Below are positions 35,881-46,550 of a stretch of DNA of 64,000 bases, one piece after another. This DNA comes from Thalassovita sp. Its GTDB lineage: Bacteria; Pseudomonadota; Alphaproteobacteria; Rhodobacterales; Rhodobacteraceae. Below the pieces are notes generated by a model, which searched no databases, was not told the origin of the DNA, and saw nothing but the letters and a program-made list of their open reading frames with translations. The position numbers and the translations under genes were made by a program. Numbering within the stretch: the first letter of the stretch is position 1; the number at the start of each line of letters is the position of its first letter. The stretch is from contig CP051233.1 in NCBI GenBank assembly GCA_017792425.1, positions 1,894,402 to 1,958,401 of the forward strand. Direction: 5' to 3'.

Positions 35881-36309
35881 TCAGGCGTCTTCTTTCTCGT
35901 CGTCCGCGGGGGCGCTGGCCTTGCGGGCGCGTTCCTCCATGAACTCGTCGAACTCGGCCTTGTCCTTGGCTTCGCGCAGGCGCTGCAGGAAGGCTTCGAA
36001 CTGGTCTTGTTCTTCCTCCAGGCGGCGCAGGGTTTCAACCTTGTAGGCGTCGAAGGCACTGTTGCCCGACGGCTTCATCGCGTTGAACCCGTGGCGTGCG
36101 ACGTGATTGCGGCGGCAGTTTTTTCCGAACATCTGCTTGCTCCAGATCATGTAAAAGAGAAGGGCCAGGCCTACCGGCCAGAAAAGGACGAAGCCCAGGA
36201 CCATCGCGGCGATCCATGCGCCTTTGCCCTTGCTGTCCAGCCATGCCTCTGTCTTGGAAAGCCAACCCATGCGATAGGCTGGGGCGGCGGTATAGGCGGC
36301 GGGTGTCAT
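35881..36309 (-). CDS. DUF2852 family membrane protein
   Basis: A 142-residue protein with one or two membrane segments (about 33-57, GAWIAAMVLGFVLFWPVGLALLFYMIWS). A cytoplasmic coiled-coil tail rich in Glu, Lys and Arg follows (about 85-140, with EEEQDQFEAFLQRLREAKDK), matching DUF2852, an alphaproteobacterial family without known function. ATG 36309 has GGAG 8 bases upstream; an earlier in-frame ATG lacks a ribosome site. Two copies of a long palindrome (36331-36351 and 36389-36409) stand upstream of this gene, so its promoter appears tightly regulated. Confidence 0.85.
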   Translation of the reverse strand: MTPAAYTAAPAYRMGWLSKTEAWLDSKGKGAWIAAMVLGFVLFWPVGLALLFYMIWSKQMFGKNCRRNHVARHGFNAMKPSGNSAFDAYKVETLRRLEEEQDQFEAFLQRLREAKDKAEFDEFMEERARKASAPADDEKEDA

Positions 36310-36330
36310 CGGGTGTCTCCGTTCTGCGTT

Positions 36331-36351
36331 AATGTGAATGTCTTTCACATT
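36331..36351 (-). promoter_or_regulatory. Palindromic operator, proximal copy, upstream of DUF2852 gene
   Basis: AATGTGAA-TGTCT-TTCACATT: perfect 8-base arms and a 5-base spacer, 22 bases before the DUF2852 start codon. The odd spacing rules out the Crp pattern TGTGA-N6-TCACA. Confidence 0.7.
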
Positions 36352-36388
36352 GCATAGATTGGCACCGAACCGGCCCGACGCAAGGGGT

Positions 36389-36409
36389 TATGTGAATGTT
36401 TTTTACATT
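36389..36409 (-). promoter_or_regulatory. Palindromic operator, distal copy, upstream of DUF2852 gene
   Basis: The core ATGTGAA-TGTTT-TTTACAT repeats the proximal site with one mismatch in the arms and the same spacer length. Its centre lies 58 bases from that of the proximal copy, between this promoter and the end of the YbaK gene. Confidence 0.65.
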
Positions 36410-36417
36410 ATTTGGAA

Positions 36418-36885
36418 TCAGGCTGTAAAATCAGCCGCTTGCGCCCCTGTAATATGCGGAAGCTCGGCGGAATCCATCTCGAAAATATGGTGTGGGGTGC
36501 CTGCTGCGGCCCAGATACGGGGGAATTCCAGCAGACGCGGGTCCAGAAAGGCGCGGATCGGGTTCAGGTGTCCCACCGGCGCCACGCCCCCGATTGCGAA
36601 CCCGGTCTGCGCCCGGATCAGCGCCGCGTCGGCCTTGCCCAGCGGTTCGCCGGCCACCGCGCTGGCCTTGGCGTCGTCCACCCGGTTGCCGCCCGCCGTC
36701 AGGAACAGGATCGCCTCGCCCGAGCTTTCCCCGCGAAAGATGATGGACTTGGCGATCTGGTCCAATTCGCAGCCCGCCGCATCCGCCGCCTGCTGCGCGG
36801 TGCGCGCTTCGCCCAGTTCGCGGATCTCGGTCGCGATTCCCAACTCCTCCAGCGCCATTTTCACTCGTTTCAGGCTCTTGCTCAT
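36418..36885 (-). CDS. YbaK/EbsC-type aminoacyl-tRNA deacylase
   Basis: A 155-residue single-domain editing protein of the YbaK/ProX group that hydrolyses misacylated tRNA (such as Cys- or Ala-tRNA-Pro). Visible features are the conserved Lys in DQIAKSIIFRG, the central GG and the GFAIGGVAPVGH loop at about 107-118 that lines the active site. AAGGAGAC lies 5-6 bases before ATG 36885. It is divergent from glnE with 84 bases between. The exact tRNA substrate is not readable. Confidence 0.85.
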   Translation of the reverse strand: MSKSLKRVKMALEELGIATEIRELGEARTAQQAADAAGCELDQIAKSIIFRGESSGEAILFLTAGGNRVDDAKASAVAGEPLGKADAALIRAQTGFAIGGVAPVGHLNPIRAFLDPRLLEFPRIWAAAGTPHHIFEMDSAELPHITGAQAADFTA

Positions 36886-36969
36886 CGCCGGTCTCCTTGC
36901 TGTACGCGCCGCACTATCCTGTGGTTTTGCCCCATTGACCAGCCCCCCAAGCCGCAGCATCTTGCGGCC

Positions 36970-39759
36970 ATGAGCTTTGCATCCCGCATCACCCGTTCCC
37001 CGCGCCCCCATGACCCCGATCGCGGGGCCGAGGCCCGCGCCCTGTTCCCCGATCTGTCCCCGCAGGTGCTGGCCGTTCTGGACGGCGCCGCCGGATGCAG
37101 CCCCTATCTGCTGACCCTGATGCAAAAGGAACGCGATTGGCTGCCACAGGCGCTGGAGGCCCCTGAACAAGCGGTGGATGACCTGTTTGCCGCCACCCGC
37201 GCCTGCCCGCCGGACCAGTTGCCGAACCACCTGCGGCAGGGCAAGCGGCGAATCGCGCTGTTGACGGCGCTGTGCGACCTGGCCGGGGTCTGGCCGTTAG
37301 AGCTGGTCACCGGCGCGCTGACCCGCTTTGCCGATCTGGCCAGCGATACGGCGCTTCAGGCCACCGTCGGCGCGGAAATCCGGCGCGGCAAGCTGCCCGG
37401 CGCGACAGAGGACGACATTCCCATCGCTGGCGGCATGGTCAGCCTCGCTATGGGCAAGATGGGCGCGTTTGAACTGAACTATTCCTCGGACATAGACCTG
37501 ATCTGCCTGTTCGACGAAACCCGCTTTGACCCGACCGATTATCACGACGCCCGCGCCAGCTTTGTCCGCGCCACCCGAAAGATGGCCGCCATGCTGGGCG
37601 ACCTGACGGCCGAAGGCTACGTGTTCCGCACCGATCTGCGCCTGCGCCCCGATCCGGCCGTCACCCCCGTCTGCATGGCGATGGCGGCTGCGGAAACCTA
37701 CTACGAATCCCTGGGCCGCACCTGGGAACGCGCCGCCTATATCAAGGCGCGCCCCTCGGCCGGGGATCTGAAGGCGGGCGAGGGGTTCCTGAAAACCCTG
37801 CGCCCCTTCATATGGCGCAAGCATCTGGACTTTGCCGCCATCCAGGACGCCCATGACATGCGCCTGCGCATTCGCGAACACAAGGGCACCGGCGGCACCG
37901 TCTGCCTGACCGGCCACAACATGAAACTTGGCCGCGGCGGTATCCGCGAGATTGAATTCTTCACCCAGACCCGCCAGTTGATCGCGGGCGGGCGTGACCC
38001 CGGCCTGCGCCTGCGCGGCACGGTCGAAGGGCTCGCCGCTCTGGCCGCCAAGGGCTGGATTCCCGATACCGTGGCCCAGACCCTGACCCGCCACTACCGT
38101 TATCACCGCGAAGCCGAACACCGCCTGCAAATGGTCAACGACGCGCAGACCCACAGCCTGCCCAAGTCCGACGAAGGCTTTGCCCGGCTGGCCTGTTTCA
38201 TGGACACCACCGTGGACGCCCTGCAGGCCGACCTGCACGCCCGGCTGGAAGAGGTGCACGCCCTGACCGAAGGCTTCTTTGCCCCTGACGCCCCCCCTAA
38301 ACCTGCCCCCGCCACGCGCGAGATTGACGAATCCATCCTGCAACGCTGGATGACCTACCCGGCGCTGCGCTCTGAACGGGCGGTCACGATCTTCAAACGG
38401 TTGCGCCCCGAGCTGCTGAACCGCCTGCAACGCGCCGCCAAACCCGAAGAAGCCCTGCTGGCGCTGGACGGGTTCCTGTCCGGCCTGCCCGCCGGGGTGC
38501 AACTGTTTTCGCTGCTCGAAGCGAACCCCCAACTGATCGACCTGCTGATAGACATTGCCGGGACATCCCCTGCGCTGGCCGCCTACCTGTCGCGCAACGC
38601 GGGCGTGTTCGACGCGGTGATCGGCGGGCGGTTCTTCGCGGACTGGCCCGGAACGCCGGCCCTGACCGAGGAACTGGCCGTCCGCCTGTCCGCCGAACAG
38701 GATTACGAGGCCAAGCTGGACGGTGCCCGCCGCTGGACCAAGGAATGGCATTTCCGCATCGGGGTGCATCACCTGCGCGGCCTGATCGACGCGCGCAGGG
38801 CCGCCATCGAATACGCCGATCTGGCGCAGGCTGTGCTGTCGGCGTTGTGGCCCGTGGTGGTGACGAATTTCGCCCTCAAACACGGCGATCAGCCCGGCAA
38901 TGGCGCGATGCTGCTGGGGATGGGCTCACTGGGGGCAGGGCGGATCAACGCCGCCTCGGATCTGGACCTGATCGTGATCTACGACGCCGCCGGGGTGGAC
39001 ATGTCCGAGGGCCGCCGCCCGCTCGCCACCCGCGCCTATTATGCCCGGCTGACGCAGGCGATGGTCACGGCCGTGACCGCGCTGCTGCCCGAAGGCCGGT
39101 TGTACGAAATCGACATGCGTCTGCGCCCCTCGGGCACGCAGGGGCCGGTGGCTGTCAGCCTGACCAGTTTCCACGACTACCAGATGTCCGAAGCCTGGAC
39201 ATGGGAACACCTGGCCCTGACCCGCGCCCGCCCCGTGGCCGGGGAATCCGCCGTCGCGGCCGCGGTGCTGGACACGCGCGCCCTGGTACTGTCGCAGCCG
39301 CAGGACTCTGCCAAGGTGCTGGCCGACGTCGCCGAAATGCGCGACCGCATCGCCGCCGCCAAGGCTCCTGCCGGGGACTGGGACGCCAAGATCGGCCCGG
39401 GCCGTTTGCAGGACGTGGAACTGATCGCGCAGGCCGGGGCGCTGCTGTCGCATCACACCGGTCATTCCGTGCATGATGCGCTGGACGCCTCTGTCGCTTC
39501 TGGTGTGCTGGATGCCGCCGAAGGCGCGACCCTGACCCGTGCCTATGAACTATGCTGGCAGGTGCAGATGGTTTCCAAACTGCTGACGGACAAGCCGCTG
39601 AACACCGACGAGATCGGCGAGGGCGGGCGCGTCATGCTGCTGCGGGAAACCGGTTTCGACAGCATTTCCGCGCTTCGGGACGCATTGGCGCAAACCACCG
39701 GACAGGCCGCTGCCGTGATCGGCGCGGTTCTTGACCGGCCCTACGAGGGACAACCATGA
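36970..39759 (+). CDS. glnE: Bifunctional glutamine synthetase adenylyltransferase/deadenylase
   Basis: Controls glutamine synthetase by adding or removing AMP in response to PII. The 929-residue protein contains two nucleotidyltransferase domains: the deadenylylase near 155-180 (AMGKMGAFELNYSSDIDLICLF) and the adenylylase near 655-680 (GMGSLGAGRINAASDLDLIVIYD). Each has the G-x-L/M-G...S-D-x-D-L metal motif and is linked to a C-terminal helical domain. Start ATG 36970 gives a typical N-terminus; a much longer open frame upstream overlaps the divergent ybaK gene and is rejected. The stop overlaps the next gene by 4 bases. Confidence 0.95.
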   Translation: MSFASRITRSPRPHDPDRGAEARALFPDLSPQVLAVLDGAAGCSPYLLTLMQKERDWLPQALEAPEQAVDDLFAATRACPPDQLPNHLRQGKRRIALLTALCDLAGVWPLELVTGALTRFADLASDTALQATVGAEIRRGKLPGATEDDIPIAGGMVSLAMGKMGAFELNYSSDIDLICLFDETRFDPTDYHDARASFVRATRKMAAMLGDLTAEGYVFRTDLRLRPDPAVTPVCMAMAAAETYYESLGRTWERAAYIKARPSAGDLKAGEGFLKTLRPFIWRKHLDFAAIQDAHDMRLRIREHKGTGGTVCLTGHNMKLGRGGIREIEFFTQTRQLIAGGRDPGLRLRGTVEGLAALAAKGWIPDTVAQTLTRHYRYHREAEHRLQMVNDAQTHSLPKSDEGFARLACFMDTTVDALQADLHARLEEVHALTEGFFAPDAPPKPAPATREIDESILQRWMTYPALRSERAVTIFKRLRPELLNRLQRAAKPEEALLALDGFLSGLPAGVQLFSLLEANPQLIDLLIDIAGTSPALAAYLSRNAGVFDAVIGGRFFADWPGTPALTEELAVRLSAEQDYEAKLDGARRWTKEWHFRIGVHHLRGLIDARRAAIEYADLAQAVLSALWPVVVTNFALKHGDQPGNGAMLLGMGSLGAGRINAASDLDLIVIYDAAGVDMSEGRRPLATRAYYARLTQAMVTAVTALLPEGRLYEIDMRLRPSGTQGPVAVSLTSFHDYQMSEAWTWEHLALTRARPVAGESAVAAAVLDTRALVLSQPQDSAKVLADVAEMRDRIAAAKAPAGDWDAKIGPGRLQDVELIAQAGALLSHHTGHSVHDALDASVASGVLDAAEGATLTRAYELCWQVQMVSKLLTDKPLNTDEIGEGGRVMLLRETGFDSISALRDALAQTTGQAAAVIGAVLDRPYEGQP

Positions 39760-40025
39760 AATCCCACCCGCTGGACCCCAAAGGCCTGATCCGAGAGGCG
39801 TTCCTGATCGACGGCATTACCGAGGCCGAATGCCGCTCGATCTTCCTCGACTGGGCGCTCAGCCTGCCCGAAGGCGCCGACAGCCGGCAGGCGCTGACCG
39901 AATTGCACCCGATCTACGCCGCCGCCCACCCCGATCACCCGATGACCTCGGTAATGGAGCAGGGCGTCCAGCAGCTTTCCCATGCCCGCAGGCGGGGTGG
40001 ATGGCGCAGCAGAACACGCAACTGA
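39756..40025 (+). CDS. Small conserved protein coupled to glnE
   Basis: An 89-residue protein starting inside the glnE stop (ATGA overlap). It has no signal peptide or membrane segment. Its pattern LIREAFLIDGITEAECRSIFLDWALSLP, ending in an Arg-rich tail, suggests a small helical cytoplasmic protein. I believe homologues sit behind glnE in related genomes. Function unknown; a role in nitrogen control is only suggested by coupling. Confidence 0.75.
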   Translation: MKSHPLDPKGLIREAFLIDGITEAECRSIFLDWALSLPEGADSRQALTELHPIYAAAHPDHPMTSVMEQGVQQLSHARRRGGWRSRTRN

Positions 40026-40047
40026 AACAAGGCTTTATGGTGCGAAG

Positions 40048-40689
40048 TTAACGTAAATTCGCAGCTTCGGCCGCCAAGGCGCGGATACCGTCCCAATCGC
40101 CCTGCGCGATCAGCCCAGCCGGGGCGACCCAACTGCCGCCGACGCAGCGGGTGTTGCTCAGCGACAGGTAGTCGGCTGCGTTCTTCAGACTGATCCCGCC
40201 GGTCGGGCAGAACAGGATCTGCGGCAGCGGCGCGCCGATCGCTTTCAGCGCCGCCGCCCCGCCCGAGGCTTCGGCAGGAAAGAATTTCTGAACCGCGTAA
40301 CCCCGTTCCAGCAGGCGCATTGCCTCGGTCGCGGTGGCCGCACCCGGCAGCAAGGGCAGGTCCGCCGCTTCGCAGGCGTCCAGCAGCCTGTCCGTCGCGC
40401 CCGGAGACACGGCGAACCGCGCCCCGGCAGCCTTGGCGCGGGTCACATCCTCGGGGGTCAGCACGGTGCCCGCGCCGACGATCCCCCCCGGCACCTGCGC
40501 CATTTCGCGGATCGCATCCAGCGCGGCGGGGGTGCGCAGCGTGACCTCCAATACCGGCAGACCACCGGCCACCAGCGCCTCTGCCAAGGGGCGGGCGGTC
40601 GTGGCGTCCTTGATGACCAGCACCGGGATCACCGGTGCGGCCTCGCATAATGATCTGGTGAAAATACAGGCTTTTTCGGGGGATGTCAT
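40048..40689 (-). CDS. eda: 2-dehydro-3-deoxyphosphogluconate aldolase
   Basis: Class I aldolase splitting KDPG into pyruvate and glyceraldehyde-3-phosphate, the second step of the Entner-Doudoroff pathway. The 213-residue TIM-barrel has the catalytic Glu in LEVTLRTPAAL, the Schiff-base Lys in CPTGGISLKNAADY and the FFPAEASGG phosphate region. GAGG is 6 bases before the ATG. It starts 7 bases after the edd stop on the same strand and shares the edd promoter. Confidence 0.95.
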   Translation of the reverse strand: MTSPEKACIFTRSLCEAAPVIPVLVIKDATTARPLAEALVAGGLPVLEVTLRTPAALDAIREMAQVPGGIVGAGTVLTPEDVTRAKAAGARFAVSPGATDRLLDACEAADLPLLPGAATATEAMRLLERGYAVQKFFPAEASGGAAALKAIGAPLPQILFCPTGGISLKNAADYLSLSNTRCVGGSWVAPAGLIAQGDWDGIRALAAEAANLR

Positions 40690-40696
40690 GCAAACC

Positions 40697-42502
<1,806 letters not shown>

Positions 42503-42526
42503 GCAATTCTCTCCTGCCTGATCCAG

Positions 42527-42555
42527 CCTATAGCGCGTTAGCGATAACGCCGCAA
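42527..42555 (-). promoter_or_regulatory. Promoter of edd-eda
   Basis: On the minus strand TTGCGG (42555-42550), 17 bases, TATAGG (42532-42527), giving a start near 42520 and a leader of about 18 bases. Confidence 0.6.
42535..42550 (-). promoter_or_regulatory. LacI-type operator in the edd promoter
   Basis: GCGTTATCGCTAACGC has perfect 6-base arms and the central CG step typical of LacI/GalR-family operators (GTTAnCGnTAAC). It fills the spacer between -35 and -10, so a bound repressor would block polymerase. No regulator gene is adjacent. Confidence 0.6.
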
Positions 42556-42627
42556 GCGCGCGGCCTGACTGTGTTTGTCATCTGGAATCGGTGGACCGGA
42601 CCGGATGAATGCGCATAGGTTTCCGGT

Positions 42628-45312
42628 ATGAAACAGATCATTCTTTCGCTTTTTCTTTTGTTGATTGCCGTTCGCCCGCTGGCTGCGCAAGTGCTGGGCG
42701 AACCCCATGACACTTTTGTCCGCGACCAAGAGGCGATCATGGACGCCCATTTCCGGCAAGGCGACTTCGCCGCCGCCGAACAGGTGCTGCGCCCGGTGAT
42801 TGCCCGCGCCACCCAGGTCGGCGGTCCCGCGCATGTCAAAGTGCTGCGCCTGCGTCAGGCCCTCGCCAACGTCATCCGCCTGCAGGGCCGCCACGCCGAG
42901 GCGCTGGCCGAGATGGAGGACGCCTTCAAGCTCTGGGAAAAGAACTACCCCAAATTCAACCCCTATCGCATGGACGCCGCGATGCAATTGGCGGTGCACC
43001 TGTCCAAGATGGGCTATGCCAACGACGCACTTCCGCTGGCGCTGGAGGCCACCAAGTTCGCCGAATCCCTGTGGGGGCCCACCAACAACCAGACCATGCT
43101 TTGGCAGTACAACACCGCCGGGATCTTCAAGGAGCTGGGCTATTGGGACCAGGCGCTGACCATGTTCCAGGACGTGCTGCCGCGGCTGGACGCGGCGGGC
43201 AATGACCAGACCGCCTATTACGCCTGCGCCGTGTCCCGCGAAAGCGCGCGCCTGCTGCGCGATCTGGGCCGCGACGCAGAGGCCGCGACCGCCTTTGCCG
43301 AAACCCTGACCCGGATGCAATCCTGCTATGTGCCGAACTACCCCGAAATCGTGCACACGCTGGGGGAATACGCGCTGGTCCTCTACCGGCTGCGCGACAT
43401 GGACGGGATGGCGCGGGTCATGGACCGCTGGCATGCCGGGATCATGGCCACCTTCGGGGAAAACTCGCTGCCCTATGCCGAATACCTGGGGCACCGGGCG
43501 CTGATGCAGTCCTGGGGCACGCTGGGCCAGCCCGGTTTCCAGGACGCGCTGGCCGATATGCGCGCCGCCGTGGCGCTGCGCGAAACCCTGCTGTCGCCGA
43601 CCCACGGTTTCACCGGCAAGGCCTATATGGAACTGGGGGCGATGGAACGCGACGCCGAAAACTATGGCGCCGCCTGGCAACTGGCGCTGCAGGCCGAATC
43701 CGCCGGCGTCGCCAGCCGCAGCTTGTTGCAACAATCGCTGGCGCAGGCGCGGCAGGCCGGGCAGGTCGATCCGGCAGAGGCGCTGGAACAGGCCTTCCGC
43801 CTGTCACAGGTCAACTACAACAGTGCCGCCCGCGCGGCCTATGCGATGCTGGCCAACCGGGTGCAGTTGGGGGACGATTCTCGCACCCGGCAAATGCGCG
43901 ACTTCACCGATTTGCAGCGGCGACAGGAACAGTTGCAGGACGAGATGTCCTATTTCGCCTCTTTGCCAAATGCCGACCGCCGCCCCGACATCGAACGCGG
44001 CATCCGCGCGGAAATGGAAACGCTGTCGGCCCGGATCAACACGCTGGGGGATGACCTGAAACAACAGGATCTGCCGTTTGACACCCTCTATCGCGCCGAC
44101 CCCCTGAAACTGGCCGAGGTGCAGGCCATGCTGGCCCCGGACGAGGCGCTGGTGATCTTCGACATCGGCGAGCAGGAAAACGACTGGGATTTCGTGTTCG
44201 TCGCCACGCACGACCGGGCAGAATGGCGCGAAATGCCGATCGGGCTGGACGCGATGAACCGCGCCATCAGCGATTTGCGCGGGTCCATTGATCTGCGGAT
44301 GGGCGTGCGCGCCGGGATATCGCTGAAAAAGCCGCAGACCCCGGATCGCAATGCCTATGACCTTTATGCCGCCCATTGGCTGTATCAGCAGACCTTCAGC
44401 GTCATCGAGGATCTGATCGCCGACAAGGCCCATATCTATACCGAACTGCGCGGGCCGCTGACGGCGCTGCCGCCGCAACTGCTGGTGCGCAACGACGTGG
44501 CCGACATGGCGCAGGCCGATTGGCTGGTGCGCCACCACGCGGTCACGGTCATCCCCTCGGTCCAGTCGCTGCGGCTGACCACGCTGGCCCGCCAAACCGC
44601 CCGCGCGGCCAAGCCCTTTCTGGGCTTTGCCGATCCGGTGTTCGGGGACGGAACCGCCACGCCCGATCAGCAGGTCGCCAGCCTGGACGTGACCCGCGCC
44701 GCCATGCGCGGTGCGCTGGCTCCGCTGCCCGAAACCGCGATAGAGGTCCACGCCGTCGCGCAGGCCGTGGGGGCAGGCGACACGCAGGTCCGCGCTCAAA
44801 TGGCCGCCAGCGAGGCGCAGTTGAAATCCGAATCCCTGTCCGACTACCGCGTGCTGTATTTCGCCACCCACGGGCTGGTGGCTGGGGACATGGTGACCGC
44901 CGACCAGGAACTGGCCGAACCCGCACTGGCGCTGACCGCCGGGCAGGGGCAGGACGGGCTGCTGACCGCCTCGGAAATCGCGTCGCTGCGGCTGAACGCC
45001 GACTGGGTCGTCCTGTCCGCCTGCAACACTGCCGTGGGCGACGAACCGGGGGCCGAGGCGCTGTCGGGTCTGGCGCAGGCGTTCACCTATGCCGGGGCGC
45101 GGGCGCTGATGGTGTCGCACTGGCCGGTCGAAAGCCAATCCGCCGTCGCCCTGATGACCGACCTGTTCGCCCGCCGCGCCGCCGATCCCACCCTGACGGC
45201 CGCCCGCGCGCAGCAGCAGGCCATCCTGTCGATGATCGACACCCCCCAGCGCCCGGAATGGTCCCACCCGGCCTATTGGGCGCCCTTCATCCTTGTGGGC
45301 AACCCCGATTGA
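42628..45312 (+). CDS. Exported TPR-CHAT caspase-like protein
   Basis: An 894-residue protein with a signal peptide (MKQIILSLFLLLIAVRPLAAQ), TPR-like helical repeats over about 30-420, a short coiled segment (about 425-480) and a C-terminal CHAT domain. The caspase-type dyad is His748 in YFATHGL and Cys799 in VLSACNTA, followed by the family segment AGARALMVSHWPVES. It is therefore probably an active cysteine peptidase acting outside the cytoplasm, with unknown substrate. It is divergent from edd and followed within 41 bases by an rRNA methyltransferase gene. Confidence 0.88.
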   Translation: MKQIILSLFLLLIAVRPLAAQVLGEPHDTFVRDQEAIMDAHFRQGDFAAAEQVLRPVIARATQVGGPAHVKVLRLRQALANVIRLQGRHAEALAEMEDAFKLWEKNYPKFNPYRMDAAMQLAVHLSKMGYANDALPLALEATKFAESLWGPTNNQTMLWQYNTAGIFKELGYWDQALTMFQDVLPRLDAAGNDQTAYYACAVSRESARLLRDLGRDAEAATAFAETLTRMQSCYVPNYPEIVHTLGEYALVLYRLRDMDGMARVMDRWHAGIMATFGENSLPYAEYLGHRALMQSWGTLGQPGFQDALADMRAAVALRETLLSPTHGFTGKAYMELGAMERDAENYGAAWQLALQAESAGVASRSLLQQSLAQARQAGQVDPAEALEQAFRLSQVNYNSAARAAYAMLANRVQLGDDSRTRQMRDFTDLQRRQEQLQDEMSYFASLPNADRRPDIERGIRAEMETLSARINTLGDDLKQQDLPFDTLYRADPLKLAEVQAMLAPDEALVIFDIGEQENDWDFVFVATHDRAEWREMPIGLDAMNRAISDLRGSIDLRMGVRAGISLKKPQTPDRNAYDLYAAHWLYQQTFSVIEDLIADKAHIYTELRGPLTALPPQLLVRNDVADMAQADWLVRHHAVTVIPSVQSLRLTTLARQTARAAKPFLGFADPVFGDGTATPDQQVASLDVTRAAMRGALAPLPETAIEVHAVAQAVGAGDTQVRAQMAASEAQLKSESLSDYRVLYFATHGLVAGDMVTADQELAEPALALTAGQGQDGLLTASEIASLRLNADWVVLSACNTAVGDEPGAEALSGLAQAFTYAGARALMVSHWPVESQSAVALMTDLFARRAADPTLTAARAQQQAILSMIDTPQRPEWSHPAYWAPFILVGNPD

Positions 45313-45353
45313 TCCCGCTTCCCCCCGCGCCCGAACAGGGATAAGAGGGCCGC

Positions 45354-46550
45354 ATGACAGACAGCACCCTTCCCATCGTCCGCATGAAGCCCAAGTCCAA
45401 CGCCCGCGCCATCCGGCACGGCTTTCCTTGGGTCTATGACAACGAAATGGTCACCGACCGGCGCACCAAGGCGCTGCCAGCCGGGACCGTCGCCATCCTT
45501 CAGGATGAAAACCGCAACGACATGGGGCTGGTCGCCGTCACCCCAAATTCGCGCATCATGTGCCGGATGCTGGATCGCGACACCGGGGCCAGCATCGACA
45601 AGACGTGGATCGCTACCCGCCTGCAAAAGGCGTTCGAACTGCGGCAGCGGCTGTACGACCAGCCCTTCTATCGCTTGATCCATGCCGAGGCCGACGGCCT
45701 GCCCGGCGTGGTGATCGACCGGTTTGGCGACACCGCCGTGGTGCAGCCCAACGCCGCCTGGGCCGATGTCCGCATGGACGACCTGACCGCCGCCCTGATC
45801 GAGGTCACCGGCGTGCAGAACGTGCTGAAGAACGCCCAGGGCCGCGCCCGCGTTCTGGAAGGTCTGGACGAGGACTCGCGCATGGTCGCGGGCACCGCCC
45901 CCACCGCGCCGATCCCGGTGCCGATGAACGGCGCGATCTACATGGCTGACCTGATGGGCGGCCAGAAAACCGGCCTGTTCTTCGACCAGCGCCCCAACCA
46001 TGCCTTTGCCGCGACCCTGTGTCGTGACGCCCGTGTGCTGGACGTGTTCAGCCATGTCGGCGGCTTTTCCCTGGCCGCCCTTGCCAATGGCGCGCACTCC
46101 GCGCTGGCGGTGGACGGATCGGACCCCGCGCTGGACCTGGCCGCGCAGGGCGCCGCACAGATGGGGATGGCCGACCGCCTTACCACCCGCAAGGGCGATG
46201 CCTTCGACACGCTGTCCGCCCTCGCCGACGAAGGCGCGAAATACGAGGTCGTCATCTGCGACCCGCCCGCCTTTGCCCCCAACAAGCAAGCGTTGGAGGC
46301 CGGACTGCGCGCCTATGAACGCGTCGCCCGGTTGGCCGCCCCCTTGGTGGCCGAAGGCGGCTACCTCGTGCTGTGTTCCTGTTCCCACGCCGCCGACCTG
46401 GCGAAATTCCGCGGCGCCTGCGTGCGCGGGATCGGCCGGGCAGGGCGCACCGCGCAGCTGATCCACACCGGCTATGCCGGGCCGGACCACCCGCTGATGC
46501 CGCAACTGGCCGAAACCGGCTATCTGAAGGCGCTGTTCTTCCGCCTATGA
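45354..46550 (+). CDS. RlmI-like class I SAM-dependent rRNA methyltransferase
   Basis: A 398-residue enzyme with an N-terminal PUA RNA-binding domain (about 8-85), a central EEHD-like domain and a Rossmann methyltransferase domain (about 215-380). The SAM motif region reads VLDVFSHVGGFSLAALANGA, and the catalytic DPPAF motif (CDPPAFAPN) is followed by CSCSH. This is the RlmI family of 23S rRNA cytosine-5 methyltransferases; the exact target base is not readable. Its stop overlaps the PIN gene start by 4 bases (ATGA). Confidence 0.88.
   Translation: MTDSTLPIVRMKPKSNARAIRHGFPWVYDNEMVTDRRTKALPAGTVAILQDENRNDMGLVAVTPNSRIMCRMLDRDTGASIDKTWIATRLQKAFELRQRLYDQPFYRLIHAEADGLPGVVIDRFGDTAVVQPNAAWADVRMDDLTAALIEVTGVQNVLKNAQGRARVLEGLDEDSRMVAGTAPTAPIPVPMNGAIYMADLMGGQKTGLFFDQRPNHAFAATLCRDARVLDVFSHVGGFSLAALANGAHSALAVDGSDPALDLAAQGAAQMGMADRLTTRKGDAFDTLSALADEGAKYEVVICDPPAFAPNKQALEAGLRAYERVARLAAPLVAEGGYLVLCSCSHAADLAKFRGACVRGIGRAGRTAQLIHTGYAGPDHPLMPQLAETGYLKALFFRL

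Noticed and set aside
36331..36351. Crp/cAMP site upstream of the DUF2852 gene
   Set aside because: TGTGA and TCACA are present but separated by seven bases rather than six, and the symmetry extends further than in Crp sites.
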